Shown piece by piece: positions 43,425 to 54,761 of a stretch of DNA of 64,000 nt. A model generated the notes under the pieces. The model worked only from the letters and a program-made list of their open reading frames with translations, made no database searches and was not told the origin of the DNA. Made by a program: the position numbers and the translations under genes. Origin of the DNA: Chrysophaeum taylorii (taxonomy: Eukaryota; Sar; Pelagophyceae; Pelagomonadales; Pelagomonadaceae); assembly GCA_029834535.1 (NCBI GenBank), contig JAQMWT010000206.1, positions 1 to 64,000 on the forward strand. Direction: 5' to 3'. The stretch's first letter is position 1, and every line of letters starts with the position of its first letter.

Positions 43425-44925
43425 TTATGCGGCATCGTTATCGGCTTCGGAGAGAAGTATCTCGTCGGAGATGGTGGTGATGAGGTTGATTAGCTTGCTC
43501 ATGCGCTCGGAGCTGGACGTGTGTTGGCGACCGGCTTGGCTTAGATTGCGTATAGTTTGGAGCTTGCGACGGACTTCACGAAGGGGGACCTTGAATCGCT
43601 GGTCAGGAGTAGATGGTTTAGGTGGATGAGGTTGAGTTGGAAAGTTGACATTGCGAAGATGCGGTTGCTCGCGTTTGTCGGGGGTGACAGGAGCAGCACG
43701 GGGATTGTGCTTGTTCTTCGTTGGGGTGACAGGGGTGGCTTTGGGCTTTGGACTGTCATTGATGTCATAGTACGACGGAGAGCGCGGATTGTGAGGCTTT
43801 TTTGGGGGGGGGCTTCTTGGGATGTCGTGTAGCCTGCTTCTTTCTATAGGCGTGTAGATGTGGATGAGATCGTTGTCGTCATCTTGATCGAGGTCGGCCT
43901 CAGTGAGAAAAACAGCAACAGGGTCGGTGTCTTCAGTGGGGTCCGGAGGGATTTCATCTTCAGAGGGAGAGGTGTCATCATCGTCTTCGGCTAGGTGGAG
44001 ACCAGGACGGCGGGAGCGAAAACGTGGATTGTCTTCGTCTTTAGTCGGCAGACGACCAAAGTCAGTGACGAAGCGCAAAGGCTTGAAGTTGAGAGTTGGG
44101 TGAGGCTTGAGGTGAGCCCAAAAGCTGCCCTCAAAAGTGGAGATGACTGTGATGCGAGCGATGAGCTTGGGAAGGTGGTTGATGGCTTCTTTGTCTTCGT
44201 CGAGTAACAGCGAGTCGTTTGGAGTACGCAGACAGCTGGCAAGACGCGCGAAGCCCTTGATGTGTGTTGGGGCGCGGGAGTCAAGCAAACTTGGAGGGTA
44301 CTTAAAGCGAAGCAGTTGGTGGATTTCCTCGAGAATCTTGTCGTCGGAAAGTTGGAGAGAAGCATCGTTTGTAATCTGGCGCAGTTGCTGCTGGACATGG
44401 CGCATATATTCAATATAGTGCGCGGGCTCGTGGATCTCCGGGTTGAACGGCGTGTCCAGGAAGGCACTATAGACATAATGCGCATGGTGGACGTGGTTCT
44501 GGCCCGTGTGCTTGTCGAGTGCTAGGCGAACTTGAAGCACAAACTCGAGTCCTATCGGATGGGAAGATCCGAGTGCATCGATTTCGTCGTATGCTGGGTG
44601 CTTGACGGAGTCGCTACCGGCATGTAGGAAACGGCGAAATAGGGGGCGCACGGTCTCGCGGAGGTACACGATGAAGTCGGCTTCTTTTCCTTGGAGATGA
44701 GGTTGGGTGATCGGATACAACTTGTCTTTTGTCATATCGGTCGGGTCTTTGTCTTGATCTTTAAGTTCTTGAGGCTTTGGCTCGTAGACGTTCTCCAAGA
44801 AGTGTTTGCCGAACTTGCGGTGTACGCCTTTGTAGTAGACGCAACGGCCTTGGAAATCTTGCGTGTTCCCGGGGGTAGAGTGGGTGTCGGGATCTTTATC
44901 GTATTCTTTGATGCAGTGGCTGAGA
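43425..44925 (-). CDS. gag-like protein of C
   Basis: About 500 codons, open from the retroposon boundary to 43425. Landmarks: YKGVHRKFGKHFLENVYEPK, HHAHYVYSAFLDTPFNPEIH and an ARITVISTFEGSFWAHLKPH segment. A charged, acidic and then proline-rich C-terminal tail follows. Only distantly like A/B gag. No zinc knuckle seen. The first 30 codons of the open frame (to 45017) are retroposon, not gag. Confidence 0.65.
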
Positions 44926-45282
44926 CACTGATCGCCGACTGCGGTTGCGATGGAGGACGGTGCCTCATGAATCCTGAGCCTTGCGAGGGCATCCGCCCTC
45001 CCGGCGTAGGTTGGCACCTATTCGCCCCGGGCGGGCCGGTTGGCAGCCGGAACGTTCGCAGTGGGACGGGGTATGGCCGGGGGGCGAAGACGGAAGGTTA
45101 TCGACGAGTTGGTTGTCAGTCACATCGCGGTCTCCTCGTCGCATGGCGACAAGCTTGATGGTCACTCTCCGCCGAACGACCTTTCGGCGCTCCTCGACTA
45201 CAGGCCCGTGATTCCGGACTGGCTCCTGTCAGTCCGGCCTGGCTCCCATGCTCGGGAGAGGTATGAAGTTAGTTAGTTCGTT
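44926..45282 (+). mobile_element. TTAG-tailed GC-rich retroposon, copy 6
   Basis: A full-length copy of 357 bp, sense on plus, starting CACTGATCGCC. Perfect 11-bp target duplication AGTGGCTGAGA (44915-44925 and 45283-45293). It lies in the gag of C. Confidence 0.93.
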
Positions 45283-45293
45283 AGTGGCTGAGA

Positions 45294-45794
45294 AGAGCGT
45301 CAGCGAGATCGTTAGATCCGCGCAAGACGGATTCCCACGTGTAGAAGCCCTGCAAAAAGTATTGGGTTATGCCTGTTTCCGGCATCAGATGTTCAATGAA
45401 CAACTGCATGACACGAAACAAAGCATTTGGGGCGTGACTTGTGCGGAGTCCATGGACTTAAGGACGGCGCTGGGGGGGGTCAGTAAAGGTGTTAGCCTTG
45501 GTCTTGGGGTCTTGTTGAGCTGGAGGGGGGGGTGGAGCCGCAGCAGCGACGGCAGGTGGTGGTGTCCCTTGCGTAGCTTGCAGTTGCGTCAGTATATCGC
45601 GAAGGTCTTGAATCTCTTGGCGATGCCGAGCTTCGTACGCTTGAGCTTGTTGTTGCATGTCTCTTTTGAAACGAGCTTATTGTTCGTTTATCTCCTTTTG
45701 GAGTTCTTGGTTGGTTGGCATTTTGCTTGGGTTCAGGAACGTCAGGGAGCGGTTGGAATCTTCTGGAAATCCTGAGGCTCTGCTGATACCGGGA
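45294..45794 (-). pseudogene. 5' gag or leader part of C
   Basis: A minus-strand frame (45458-45658) encodes a coiled-coil-like Gln/Glu/Arg-rich segment (QAYEARHRQEIQDL) followed by an Ala/Pro run. It lies between primer site and main gag frame and is probably the gag N-terminus or leader. Confidence 0.45.
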
Positions 45795-45808
45795 CTGGGC
45801 CCATAACC
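45795..45808 (-). other. Primer binding site of C, half-tRNA type
   Basis: The minus strand reads GGTTATGGGCCCAG directly inside the LTR, identical to the B-family site. Confidence 0.82.
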
Positions 45809-46006
45809 TAGAGAACAGTAATTTCAACTGTGTTGCCCTTCAGCAGAGCGTGATAACATTGGTAGTCTGCTCTCGAATCTGTCTCCTAAAACTTGGCAGG
45901 CGGTGTGAATAACACAGCGTTTTCTTAAATCAAAGGGTGCTAAAGTTAAGGGAACTAACCCTAGAATAGGGGGTACTAGCCCTAATTCGGATTTTCTATC
46001 TCTAGT
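45809..46006 (-). repeat. 5' LTR of C
   Basis: 198 bp, bounded by TAGAGATA and TCTCTA, an inverted repeat. It matches the plus-strand LTR at 47540-47736 (197 bp) in opposite orientation with obvious divergence. Confidence 0.85.
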
Positions 46007-46062
46007 TGCCCTGGTACTGACCTTGCAATTACGGGGGGGTGTCATCTTGACACCCTCACCTG
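46007..46062 (+). repeat. Scrap of a G1-type LTR
   Basis: About 56 bp matching the G1 LTR block from TTGCCCTGGTA to CACCCTCACCTGC, including the GGGTGTCA hairpin. It sits between the C LTR and the A3 fragment. Confidence 0.8.
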
Positions 46063-46937
46063 CCCGGCATATCAGTTTTATTGTAGCACTTTGTACACGT
46101 CACATGTACTTTGAAAACCCCTTTAATGGGTGGGAAGCAATGAAGACGTATTCCCTCGTTAGGAGATATAGCGGGGGCGTTTCGAATACGCTTAGTTTTG
46201 ACACACAGCAATCAACTGACATATTGTACATTATCTATAAACTCTGTCTGTTGTGCTTCCGTAAGCAGCTGCTGCAAAGACTTAAGCCAGCACTGCGGGT
46301 CCTTGTGTTGCGGAATAAGAAAGTTGGGTGGCGATGAACCAAGAGCAGTAACGTTCCCGGACATCATCGCTAATACGTCAAACTTAGAGTGTTTGAGCAG
46401 GAAATACTCAGACTTTGCTGCTTGCGATTTAGACTGTTGTTGGGCAGTTGCCTTGGGCGCCTTGGGCGTCACGGGCGTAGATTGATGTCCTTGCGCCACA
46501 GACAAATAGGTTTGATGTTTCCGATTAGGGGAACTAGTCGGTGCAGCGCCTGGAGTTAGAGCATTAAATGGTGGGGACAGTGACAGTATACCACCACCGC
46601 GACCACGGTTCATGGTAGAGTGGCGTCGGCTCGCAGCATCTTTGTTTTTAGTGGGATTCATCATGAGAGGAATCTCCACATCACATTTTTTGTAGCATTT
46701 CACATTTTAGCAAGCCAGTATCCTGTGCATAGCAGGGTTAGTTTAAAGTCATTTCGGACATAATGGAGGGTAATGATTAACCATCTTGTTGAGCTATGGG
46801 TTGTTGTAAGCCGAGTAACGTGCGAACTCTGCTGAAGAGTGGAGCTCCAAAGGGTTTGGTAAATCCATCGGCGATATTATGGGTACCGGAAACATGATGT
46901 AGGCGTATTCGTTTTAACTGTACGTAGTCGCGTATAC
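46063..46937 (-). mobile_element. Fragment A3 of family A
   Basis: Minus-strand sequence covering the end of RNase H (FTKPFGAPLFSRV, LLGLQQPIAQQDG), the spacer and the first 160 or so codons of ORF3 (46212-46703). It is very close to A2 in the same region, so it derives from a recent relative. Confidence 0.85.
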
Positions 46938-47736
46938 CCGTTCTGACCCTCGCTTACGATCTCATCCTGGTGCATGTATGTTCGTATTTGGCAATCTCGT
47001 ATTCTGGTATAGCAAACGCCAAACTCTTACTGCCAAAAGCACCATGGAAGCCGAACTCAACGCCGCTAGCGCAGCCGCTGATGAATGTCAATAGTTTCAC
47101 AATATCTTCTCTTCTCACCCTTATCTGTTTTCATGTGATCAAGCTCACGCTAGTCCACTGCTGATTGACAACGCTAGCGCATTACATGTCGCTAATCACC
47201 CTAAAGTCAGTGCTCCCTCTCGTCATATCAATCACGAGAATTTCGCATTCGTGACTACCAGGCCAACTCGGTCATTCGTCCTCTCTGGTGCCCTACTCAC
47301 TACCAGATTGCCGATCGTTTTTCCAAGCTTCTTCCCCGCGCTATATTCCACAAGTTCAAAACTCCTACGGTGTTCGCTCTACATCTTCTTCCCCACCATC
47401 TAATCAAGTTACTCTTGCTGCTACTCTTCCACCGTAAAACTCCGTCCAGAACACTCTCTACATTCTTGTCGATGGCAAGTCACTTCCTGCTTAGTTTTTT
47501 GATCCAGATTTCGCTCACCGAGTTCAATCTGTGAGGGCGTAGAGATACAAAATTTGAATTATGGTTAGTACCCCCCCTATCCTAGGGTTAGCTCTCTCAC
47601 TTTAGCACCTTTTAATTTAAGAAAACGCTGTGTTATTCACACCGTGCTGTCCTCGTTGCTAGAGTACAGAACGAGGGCAGACTACCACTGCTCTCACTTT
47701 GCTGAAGGGTAGCACAGTTGAAATTACTGCTCTCTA
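46938..47736 (+). mobile_element. 3' end of a C-type element (C2)
   Basis: Plus-strand remnant: Ty1/copia RNase H (FVFGNLVFWYSKRQTLTAKS, MEAELNAASAAADE, LIDNASALHVANHP), then a purine-rich tract GTGAGGGCG and an LTR of the C family (47540-47736). No primer site follows, so this is a 3' LTR. Broken, several breaks. Confidence 0.75.
47540..47736 (+). repeat. 3' LTR of C2
   Basis: 197 bp, TAGAGATA to TCTCTA. Inverted relative to 45809-46006. Confidence 0.82.
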
Positions 47737-47787
47737 CTACCATTATGCCACCGCTCAGTACACTGTTTGAGTTTCACGTTGGAAATG

Positions 47788-47990
47788 CGAAGACGGAAGG
47801 TTATCGACGAGTTGGTTGTCAGTCACATCGCGGTCTCCTCGTCGCATGGCGACAAGCTTGATGGTCACTCTCCGCCGACCGACCTTTCGGCGCTCCTCGT
47901 CTACAGGCCCGTGATTCCGGACTGGCACCTGTCGGTCCGGCCTGGCTCCCATGCTCGGGAGAGGTCTGAAGTTAGTTAGTTAGTTGGTTA
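47788..47990 (+). mobile_element. TTAG-tailed GC-rich retroposon, copy 7 (5'-truncated)
   Basis: 203 bp containing the 3' part of the unit (from CGAAGACGG) and a TTAG-rich tail. Perfect 10-bp target duplication GTTGGAAATG (47778-47787 and 47991-48000). Confidence 0.93.
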
Positions 47991-48208
47991 GTTGGAAATG
48001 CTGATAACACTGATGATGATAAATCTCCTCAAATTGCAACTAATCTGCAACTAGATGACACTGCTGATGACGGACAGCAAACTGGAAGAAGATGATGATG
48101 AAGACGAACTGGATTTCAGTTCATCCGCAAATGTATGCCAAACGGCTTAGCGTAATATAACCACGCGCAATTCCAGCTCGCCATAAGCGTTCTAATCCTT
48201 GTCCCCTT

Positions 48209-48290
48209 TTGTCTATTTGTTTGTTTTGCATTGTTTTGTTTTGCATTGTCTTGTTTTGCATTGTTTTGTTTTGCTTTGTTTTGTTTACAT
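48209..48290 (+). repeat. TTTTG/CATTG simple repeat
   Basis: A low-complexity stretch of about 80 bp made of repeated TTTTGCATTG and TTTTGT units, just upstream of the old LTR. Confidence 0.8.
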
Positions 48291-48379
48291 AATTGTTCGA
48301 CGTTTCACGTCTGATGTACGTTTTGTGCACTCTCAAGACCGTCTGGCATGTCTAAAACATATCCCACGCGTTGAGGGGG

Positions 48380-48709
48380 TCCAGAGAGTTGACTCATAAC
48401 AAGCACGACGCTCTGGAGCTCTTCGCACCACACACCATACCTCTGTCTCTCATGAGGATTTTCTCTCCGAATGAATGCGGCTTTCCCTCATCCTTGCCCT
48501 TTCCCTTCCGCTTTCAACTTACCTAGACACGATGAGAACTCGTCTAGTGTTTTCTTCCTGACAGGAGAAATCCACCCTTGCGTGCCGTAAGGTCCAGAGT
48601 CTGTTGCTTAAATAGCAGTAGCTCGGTGCCTCGTTGTCAGTGTGAAAGCTCCTACGGGACTTAATGTCCCTGGGGAAGTGAGGAGCTGATTCCTGCCTTG
48701 TGTAGTAAC
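48380..48709 (+). repeat. Old A-family LTR, left segment
   Basis: Diverged A-family LTR starting TCCAGAGAG. It runs to TGTAGTAAC, where A2 starts. The last 82 bp of the same LTR lie at 61638-61719. Total 412 bp, against 399-405 for other A LTRs. Confidence 0.85.
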
Positions 48710-49108
48710 TCCAGAGAGCTACACTATTATGTGTGCGACACTGGAACATTTTCACACCTATCTCTACACGAGGGTTTTCTCTCCGTAATACGGCTTTCCC
48801 TCTTTCATTCCTTCCTTACCCTTCCGCCCTTTTTATTTCATGACTATGAAGAACCCAGTCTGAAGCTCTTTTCCAACATGGAGTAGGCCTCCAGGTGCGT
48901 ACCGTCGGGTACGGGGCTTTCTGTTTAATTAACAGAGACTTCGTTCCCCGTTGTCAGTGTAAACGCTTCTATGGGACCTAATGTCCTTAAGGAGTTAGGG
49001 CGTAAATACCTACCTTGTGTAGTAGCATGTGACAAGCGGAATGGTCTGTACACGCCTAAGACTGCACGCAGTCTCTACCATGTACCCGGAGAGGGTCAAA
49101 TCTCTCCA
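48710..49108 (+). repeat. 5' LTR of A2
   Basis: 399 bp from TCCAGAGAG to CTCTCCA. The ends form an imperfect inverted repeat rather than TG...CA. Confidence 0.9.
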
Positions 49109-49122
49109 GGTTCTGGGCCCAG
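49109..49122 (+). other. Primer binding site of A2, half-tRNA type
   Basis: GGTTCTGGGCCCAG directly after the LTR. It differs by one base from the B and C sites and from the complement of the initiator tRNA-Met anticodon arm. Confidence 0.75.
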
Positions 49123-49593
49123 ATGCGTAGGTGTGTCAGCCCAACTGTGTTGTACGTCTAAATCGAATGATCAATTTGCGCCTGATCACGAGTACAACGC
49201 GACAATGTGTTTGGCGGTGGTCTACTCTACATATTTGTTGTGTGACGGTATGTGCCCACCAGTTAATTTGGTTTGTGACCGAGTTGGGTCGGTCACTGGT
49301 CACATGCACTCGCATAACCGATAAAATTAAAAGTTTTCCTATACAAGCCGCGGAAACTTGTACGGGTCTTTCCTTCCATTCCCCAACAAAAGACTGACTG
49401 CTCGAGAACTAATCCATTCTTCAGTCTCAAGTCACCCTGTTTTTTAATAGCATGTTGATTTGTTTGGTCTTGTCAATAAGCCCACGTTTAAAATAGCGTA
49501 CTGTACATAGAACCCGCATTTGAGAAACCCTTCTTTCTTATGTGTCGAATCTGTCTATCAATCCTCCAATCTATCTCTTAATAGGTCACAATC
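49123..49593 (+). other. Leader of A2
   Basis: About 470 bp between primer site and gag start codon. No supported gene. Confidence 0.6.
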
Positions 49594-52029
49594 ATGTCAA
49601 AACAAAAAACAATATCCACCACGGATATCCACAAACAAGAACAAATCCTCGTTGATAAAATTAACGCAGGATTGCGTTTCCAAGATAACTCAACCAAGGT
49701 GAGCTTGCAAATTGAGGCGCTTCGTAGGCATATGACAAGTCCATATGTGGACGCGTTATTCTGCTTCGATTCATATGAAGCTTACACCCGGAATGCTCCG
49801 GAATATAATCAACTTCTTGAACAAGAAGTTGATATCATCTTCGCTCAATGGAAAGCTGAACGAATTAATGATTTAAACTTACCTGATGAAGATGCCCTGC
49901 CCGAACATTTAAAGACTTGGCACGTCAACTCTTCCCATCAACTAACAGTTGATGCCCGTAATAATATTGAACGACTTTACTACCAAGAGTCGTATAACCT
50001 TGTCCGTCCTGAATTAAATAAGGATGTCAAACATGTCCTCACTTTATTAGATACCCGATTCCCTAAATCAATTGTGTATGATTCATCTTTAACTAACATA
50101 TCCTTTACAGGTCTCTCTAATGCCGATTGGATCAAACACTGCGAAACTGATGCTGGTTTCTTGTACACATTCTTTAACCTTGAGTCCCAGGAAAAGCCCG
50201 CTCTCGCTATGTGGCCTCAACTAAAGAAAATTTATGCAATTACTGCACATCCCAATAAATTACGTGCTGTAATGCTTTTAGCCTATCACTACTATGAGAC
50301 AGTGTCTAGTACAGATGTAACTGAGCTTAAATCTCAGTTTAATCGAATGTCTCTAAATGTTAATTGGTATGCCCATGTATTTGTCGAACAACTCCTTGCC
50401 TTTCAATCTCAGGCAAAGCAATTAAATAATGATGAAGCATCAATCCAATTTAATAACTCCATAATCACTCTTAAAGCTCACGAGGAGATCTACCGTCTAT
50501 ATGCTAATCCCTCGGATCACGAGCGCTATTCTCAATCTTTTTTGGAGTGGTGTAAACTCTACGAGACACGCTCTAGTAACAACTCGAGTCACGATCCCGA
50601 ATTGTTAAAGCTAGTTGATCCTAACGACGTTCGTCCACTATTGGGATTCTTGTTAAAGATATACAATGAGAAAAATTTTTCTTCTAACCGACGCTTGGAT
50701 AAACCCGCTTCCTGGATCCCTTACATCCCTGGTACTACCGCTACCAAGCCACCTAAGGTATTATTGATGGATACTATTCATCAATCCCACGACTCTCTAA
50801 ACAACGCTTACTCGTTGTTAGCCACTGTAGCTGGACAGTCTGGCTTCAACGCTCGTAAGCTTCGTAATGCAAAAGATAAAGCATCGACAATCTCACCCCG
50901 TGACACGTCGTACTATCGTTCACCCTCAAATTATAACGTCAAAGGTACCAGCTTCGATCGTCCTGTCTACTCATCTTCCTCTAACCGTAATGCACGCTCT
51001 AATATGTCTCTTATGGACCGGGCTACTTATCAAGTTGATTGTCTTCGCCACCTGTTTGGTAAATTGCAGGAGGCGAATCCCAATCCTTCCACCGACTCTA
51101 AAATGGTACAGGAGGAAATGAAAAGCTCATTGAGTACCCTCTGGACAACCGCTTCTCAATCTTCGACACAGTCCTTAGATCCTGATGAAGCCACCCAAGT
51201 TCATCTCTACTTATCTCGAGTTGATACTATGTCCAATACCATATCGAACCTCTTAGAAGTTTCAGAAGAAAAGTATCAAACTGAAACATCTGCTCCTGAA
51301 GCGTCCCCCAGTGATGCGGAGCAGAGGGGGGCTGCTGATACAGAGAAAATGTTCCACACTTTCCTGCCCATTAAAGATGATGAAATCGATAACATCCCTC
51401 AGCCGCTATTGCAGCACATAAATGCTAAAGCTCAGGATGCTATTGTTCGTCGTCAAGCTCGGGAAACTTCCTCGCACTCTGAGCTCCCCAGTCATCTAAC
51501 CCATGAAGATAATGAAGGTGGTACAGATCCCCCTGTGTTGCTACCAAAATTAAATACTGGTTCTACACTCGTCGTTGTGCCTTCCGAACAAACGCAAAGT
51601 TTCATGACACAGTACGTGTTTGGTCAAAGCTCAACACATGCCTGTTATGCAACAATGCTTAAACTGTACAACGAGTGCAATTTGCCGCTAATGACTACGC
51701 CAGGATATGCTGACACATGTGCTTCTCAACATGTAATTAACTTTAAACGTTATGCTGATCCTATCCACATCGTAAAGCTACCCGAGTCTTTATCACCTGC
51801 TATCCAGACTGCTACGGATACGCAGAGAATCACACATGCTATGATTATAAGGACCGTCATTCCCGCTCTCCCAAAGCATCCAAATGTGGGATATGTAAAG
51901 CTAGACGTTGCACCTTTTCTACCCAAGCAAAACGACCATAACGATCCCGATCTGCACATCATTAGTATGACTCAATGGGGAGAAGATAAACTTGGTATAC
52001 ACCTTTATGGAGTTGAATTTAAAGGATAA
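49594..52029 (+). CDS. gag-protease protein of A2
   Basis: An 811-residue frame beginning MSKQKTISTTDIHKQ. The N-terminal 350 residues are the conserved gag block shared with B1 and B2 (HPNKLRAVMLLAYHYYE, NVNWYAHVFVEQLLAF, LEWCKLYETRSS). A Ser/Asn-rich middle follows (YYRSPSNYNVKGTSF), then an acidic stretch and an aspartic-protease-like part near residue 705 (PGYADTCASQHVINF). No zinc knuckle is visible. The start codon is the first ATG after the leader, with an A-rich context. This frame is long and open, but the element as a whole is broken. Confidence 0.75.
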   Translation: MSKQKTISTTDIHKQEQILVDKINAGLRFQDNSTKVSLQIEALRRHMTSPYVDALFCFDSYEAYTRNAPEYNQLLEQEVDIIFAQWKAERINDLNLPDEDALPEHLKTWHVNSSHQLTVDARNNIERLYYQESYNLVRPELNKDVKHVLTLLDTRFPKSIVYDSSLTNISFTGLSNADWIKHCETDAGFLYTFFNLESQEKPALAMWPQLKKIYAITAHPNKLRAVMLLAYHYYETVSSTDVTELKSQFNRMSLNVNWYAHVFVEQLLAFQSQAKQLNNDEASIQFNNSIITLKAHEEIYRLYANPSDHERYSQSFLEWCKLYETRSSNNSSHDPELLKLVDPNDVRPLLGFLLKIYNEKNFSSNRRLDKPASWIPYIPGTTATKPPKVLLMDTIHQSHDSLNNAYSLLATVAGQSGFNARKLRNAKDKASTISPRDTSYYRSPSNYNVKGTSFDRPVYSSSSNRNARSNMSLMDRATYQVDCLRHLFGKLQEANPNPSTDSKMVQEEMKSSLSTLWTTASQSSTQSLDPDEATQVHLYLSRVDTMSNTISNLLEVSEEKYQTETSAPEASPSDAEQRGAADTEKMFHTFLPIKDDEIDNIPQPLLQHINAKAQDAIVRRQARETSSHSELPSHLTHEDNEGGTDPPVLLPKLNTGSTLVVVPSEQTQSFMTQYVFGQSSTHACYATMLKLYNECNLPLMTTPGYADTCASQHVINFKRYADPIHIVKLPESLSPAIQTATDTQRITHAMIIRTVIPALPKHPNVGYVKLDVAPFLPKQNDHNDPDLHIISMTQWGEDKLGIHLYGVEFKG

Positions 52030-53608
52030 TCATCTATCCAGAGTAAAATTGATGATAATGTCAAGATTACTTTGTTTAGACTCAGTAACCTGTTGCCAAC
52101 TCTACCAGTTTACTCGCTACAACAAGCAAAAGCGCGTAAAATGGAACTTCGCTCACTACAGTTCAGACTATGTGCTTTTAATGAACAACGCGAAATGCTC
52201 AAACTATATTCCACCCTCATGGAACGAGTAATTTACGTCCCATGGCTTAAAACCATCCTGGAGTCAATGCATTCGCAGCTGCCTTACATACGCAAGCATT
52301 TCCCACCTCCTGTATGACGCAAGGTTACAACACGTTTGCTCCATACAGTAACTTCATCTCCTAGCCCACGAATACCTACAGTAACTTTACTTTGCTCTGG
52401 GATGTCCACTCCTGCATTCTTGGCTTGCGCTTCTAATGACTTGCAAATCAACATCAACGTTAAAGTTCTTGTTGAGAGCGACGACAATATCACGCACATG
52501 CTACGAAGACGTTTTGGTAATTCCATCGAAGTTTTCCCATCCTTACCTAAGTTTTTGACATATCTCCATCGAGCATCGGACGTTGAACGTGCACGATATT
52601 ACACTGACATAGTGGAATTGACATCACCATGCACAAATCGCAACATAATCAATGGGAGATCCATTTCCACCTTCGAGCGCGATATGGATGATTCCTTGTT
52701 CCCAAGTGCTCTAAGTGTACTTGAGCTTTTAAAGCCGCTTGTTCTCTTCATGGAAATGACTCCACCACACTCCGCATCGTACGAAGATCATATACGAGTT
52801 GCTAATCTCATCTTCTCAACGATGCACTATACGGTGGACATATGTGGCCGATTTCCATGCTATTTATGTGGAGATTATCAAGCCAGAGAAAGATGGATCC
52901 TCGTCGCACGCAAATATAACACCGGCCCTCTTGATCTGCTTTCATGGCCTAATAAACGAGACACTTCCTTTCTGAATATTGCAGACCACACTAATTCCAT
53001 CAGTCGCAAGTTAATTGTCGACGAACCTTGGACGCAGGTCTTTCCTGACATACCATTTGGGTCCACACCTAAAACCTACAATATTTTCAGTCGTACAGGA
53101 TCCATGCGCTTAACCGTGACTGAGCTTGAAACCTTAACTATGCTGTTCCTTCGTCTGCACTCTAATAAAACAGTCGAACATCCCAGTCAAGATGAAATGG
53201 AGGGTATTTCTAACTTTCGCCTGGGATTCTTGACTAATTCAAGAAAACCACTTGCTTGCATGAGATCCCCTATTGTACTCAAAGCTTTTGTGCTCCTCTA
53301 TAATATTATGGGACGATTATTCCCTAAATCCATCACATTACCTGTGTCCTTTCGTATTACAACTATCGAATCTAACCAACCATCTCACAGGTTATTCTGA
53401 AATAAATCCTCTACTTCATCCATCATTTACATCACTGGTGGAAAACATACAGGCGGAGACATAACAGTTTCTAACTCTTCTTCTAAATACCAGGCACACA
53501 TAAATGCTTTTGGCGAAACCTACGCCCTTTTAACACACGATGCCGGAATCGATAAGACTGCTTCTCTCGAACCAGTTACCGGTTTTCTTTGGCTTTGTCA
53601 AGCATACC

Positions 53609-53972
53609 TTACCCTGATCGCCGACTCCGGTTGCGATGGAGGACGGTGCCTCATGAATCCTGAGCCTTGCGAGGGCATCCGCCCTCCCGGCGTAGGTTGG
53701 CACCTATTCGCCTCCCGGGCGGGCCGGTTGGCAGCCGGAACGTTCGCAGTGGGACGGGGTATGGCCGGGGGGCGAAGACGGAAGGTTATCGACGAGTTGG
53801 TTGTCAGTCGCATCGCGGTCTCCTCGTCGCATGGCGACAAGCTTGATGGTCACTCTCCGCCGACCGACCTTTCGGCGCTCCTCGTCTACAGGCCCGTGAT
53901 TCCGGACTGGCTCCTGTCGGTCCGGCCTGGCTCCCATGCTCGGGAGAGGTCTGAAGTTAGTTAGTTAGTTAG
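53609..53972 (+). mobile_element. TTAG-tailed GC-rich retroposon, copy 8
   Basis: Full-length reference copy, 364 bp, from TTACCCTGATCGCC to the TTAG tail. Perfect 13-bp target duplication TGTCAAGCATACC (53596-53608, 53973-53985). The empty site is present in A1 near 6004-6025. The unit is about 60% GC in an AT-richer host element. Confidence 0.96.
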
Positions 53973-54403
53973 TGTCAAGCATACCATAATAATAATGAAA
54001 ATCAAGACACGCGTCGTCTAGTACAAGCACTGGTTTCCTATACCTCTCCTGTATTTCACGATTCTTTTGTCTTCTACCCTCAGGAAAATCGTCTTGAATT
54101 TATCGACAAAATATTTGCTTTAAGTGACGTGCATTTGTCCCAAGGCAGATATTTGGGCTTTATAACATCAAGCGATAGGAAGATGGGTGCCAAAGTTCAC
54201 TCTTTTTACACTCCCACTCCTACCATTCGTGGATTTGCTAATATGCTGGTGTACGATCCACGACTCGATCGCATTCGACACTACTCAACTCGCGAATTGG
54301 CACGCGCCAATAACTTCACAGCGTACCAAATCAATTTTCTTTTGTCTTTGTCCCCGGACCTGTGCTGTGACATATTCGCAAATGCTATTCCAGCTGGAAC
54401 ATA

Positions 54404-54761
54404 ACTAAACTAACTAACTTCAGACCTCTCCCGAGCATGGGAGCCAGGCCGGACCGACAGGAGCCAGTCCGGAATCACGGGCCTGTAGACGAGGAGCGCC
54501 GAAAGGTCGGTCGGCGGAGAGTGACCATCAAGCTTGTCGCCATGCGACGAGGAGACCGCGATGCGACTGACAACCAACTCGTCGATAACCTTCCGTCTTC
54601 GCCCCCCGGCCATACCCCGTCCCACTGCGAACGTTCCGGCTGCCAACCGGCCCGCCCGGGAGGCGAATAGGTGCCAACCTACGCCGGGAGGGCGGATGCC
54701 CTCGCAAGGCTCAGGATTCATGAGGCACCGTCCTCCATCGCAACCATGCGGTCGGCGATCA
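54404..54761 (-). mobile_element. TTAG-tailed GC-rich retroposon, copy 9
   Basis: Full-length copy, about 358 bp, reverse orientation. 8-bp target duplication GGAACATA (54396-54403, 54762-54769). The empty site is present in A1 near 6426-6433. It lies at methyltransferase motif X. Confidence 0.94.

Larger units (their letters stand above)
38741..46006 (-). mobile_element. Ty1/copia-like element C with DNA methyltransferase
   Basis: Minus-strand element of a third family. From the right: 5' LTR (45809-46006), half-tRNA primer site, gag, protease-like region, C5 DNA methyltransferase, integrase, and an integrase C-terminal/linker part. It ends at the junction with B2 near 38741, so reverse transcriptase, RNase H and the 3' LTR are missing. 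One GC-rich retroposon (44926-45282) lies in gag. A 50-bp direct repeat with a 117-bp period lies at about 39735-39786 and 39852-39903 in integrase. Higher GC than A and B. Broken, about eight to ten breaks. Confidence 0.82.
47737..48379 (+). mobile_element. 3' remnant of an old A-type element
   Basis: Between the C2 LTR and an old A-family LTR. The segment ending GAAGACGAACTGGATTTC is acidic and resembles the acidic tail of ORF3. A purine-rich tract TTGAGGGGG (48371-48379) precedes the LTR exactly as in A2. The rest is degraded. A GC-rich retroposon is inserted at 47788-47990. Confidence 0.5.

Noticed and set aside
53609-53972. Assigning the GC-rich retroposon to a tRNA-derived SINE
   Set aside because: Only a weak GTTCG-like core is visible and no convincing A and B box pair at proper spacing, so the origin is left open.
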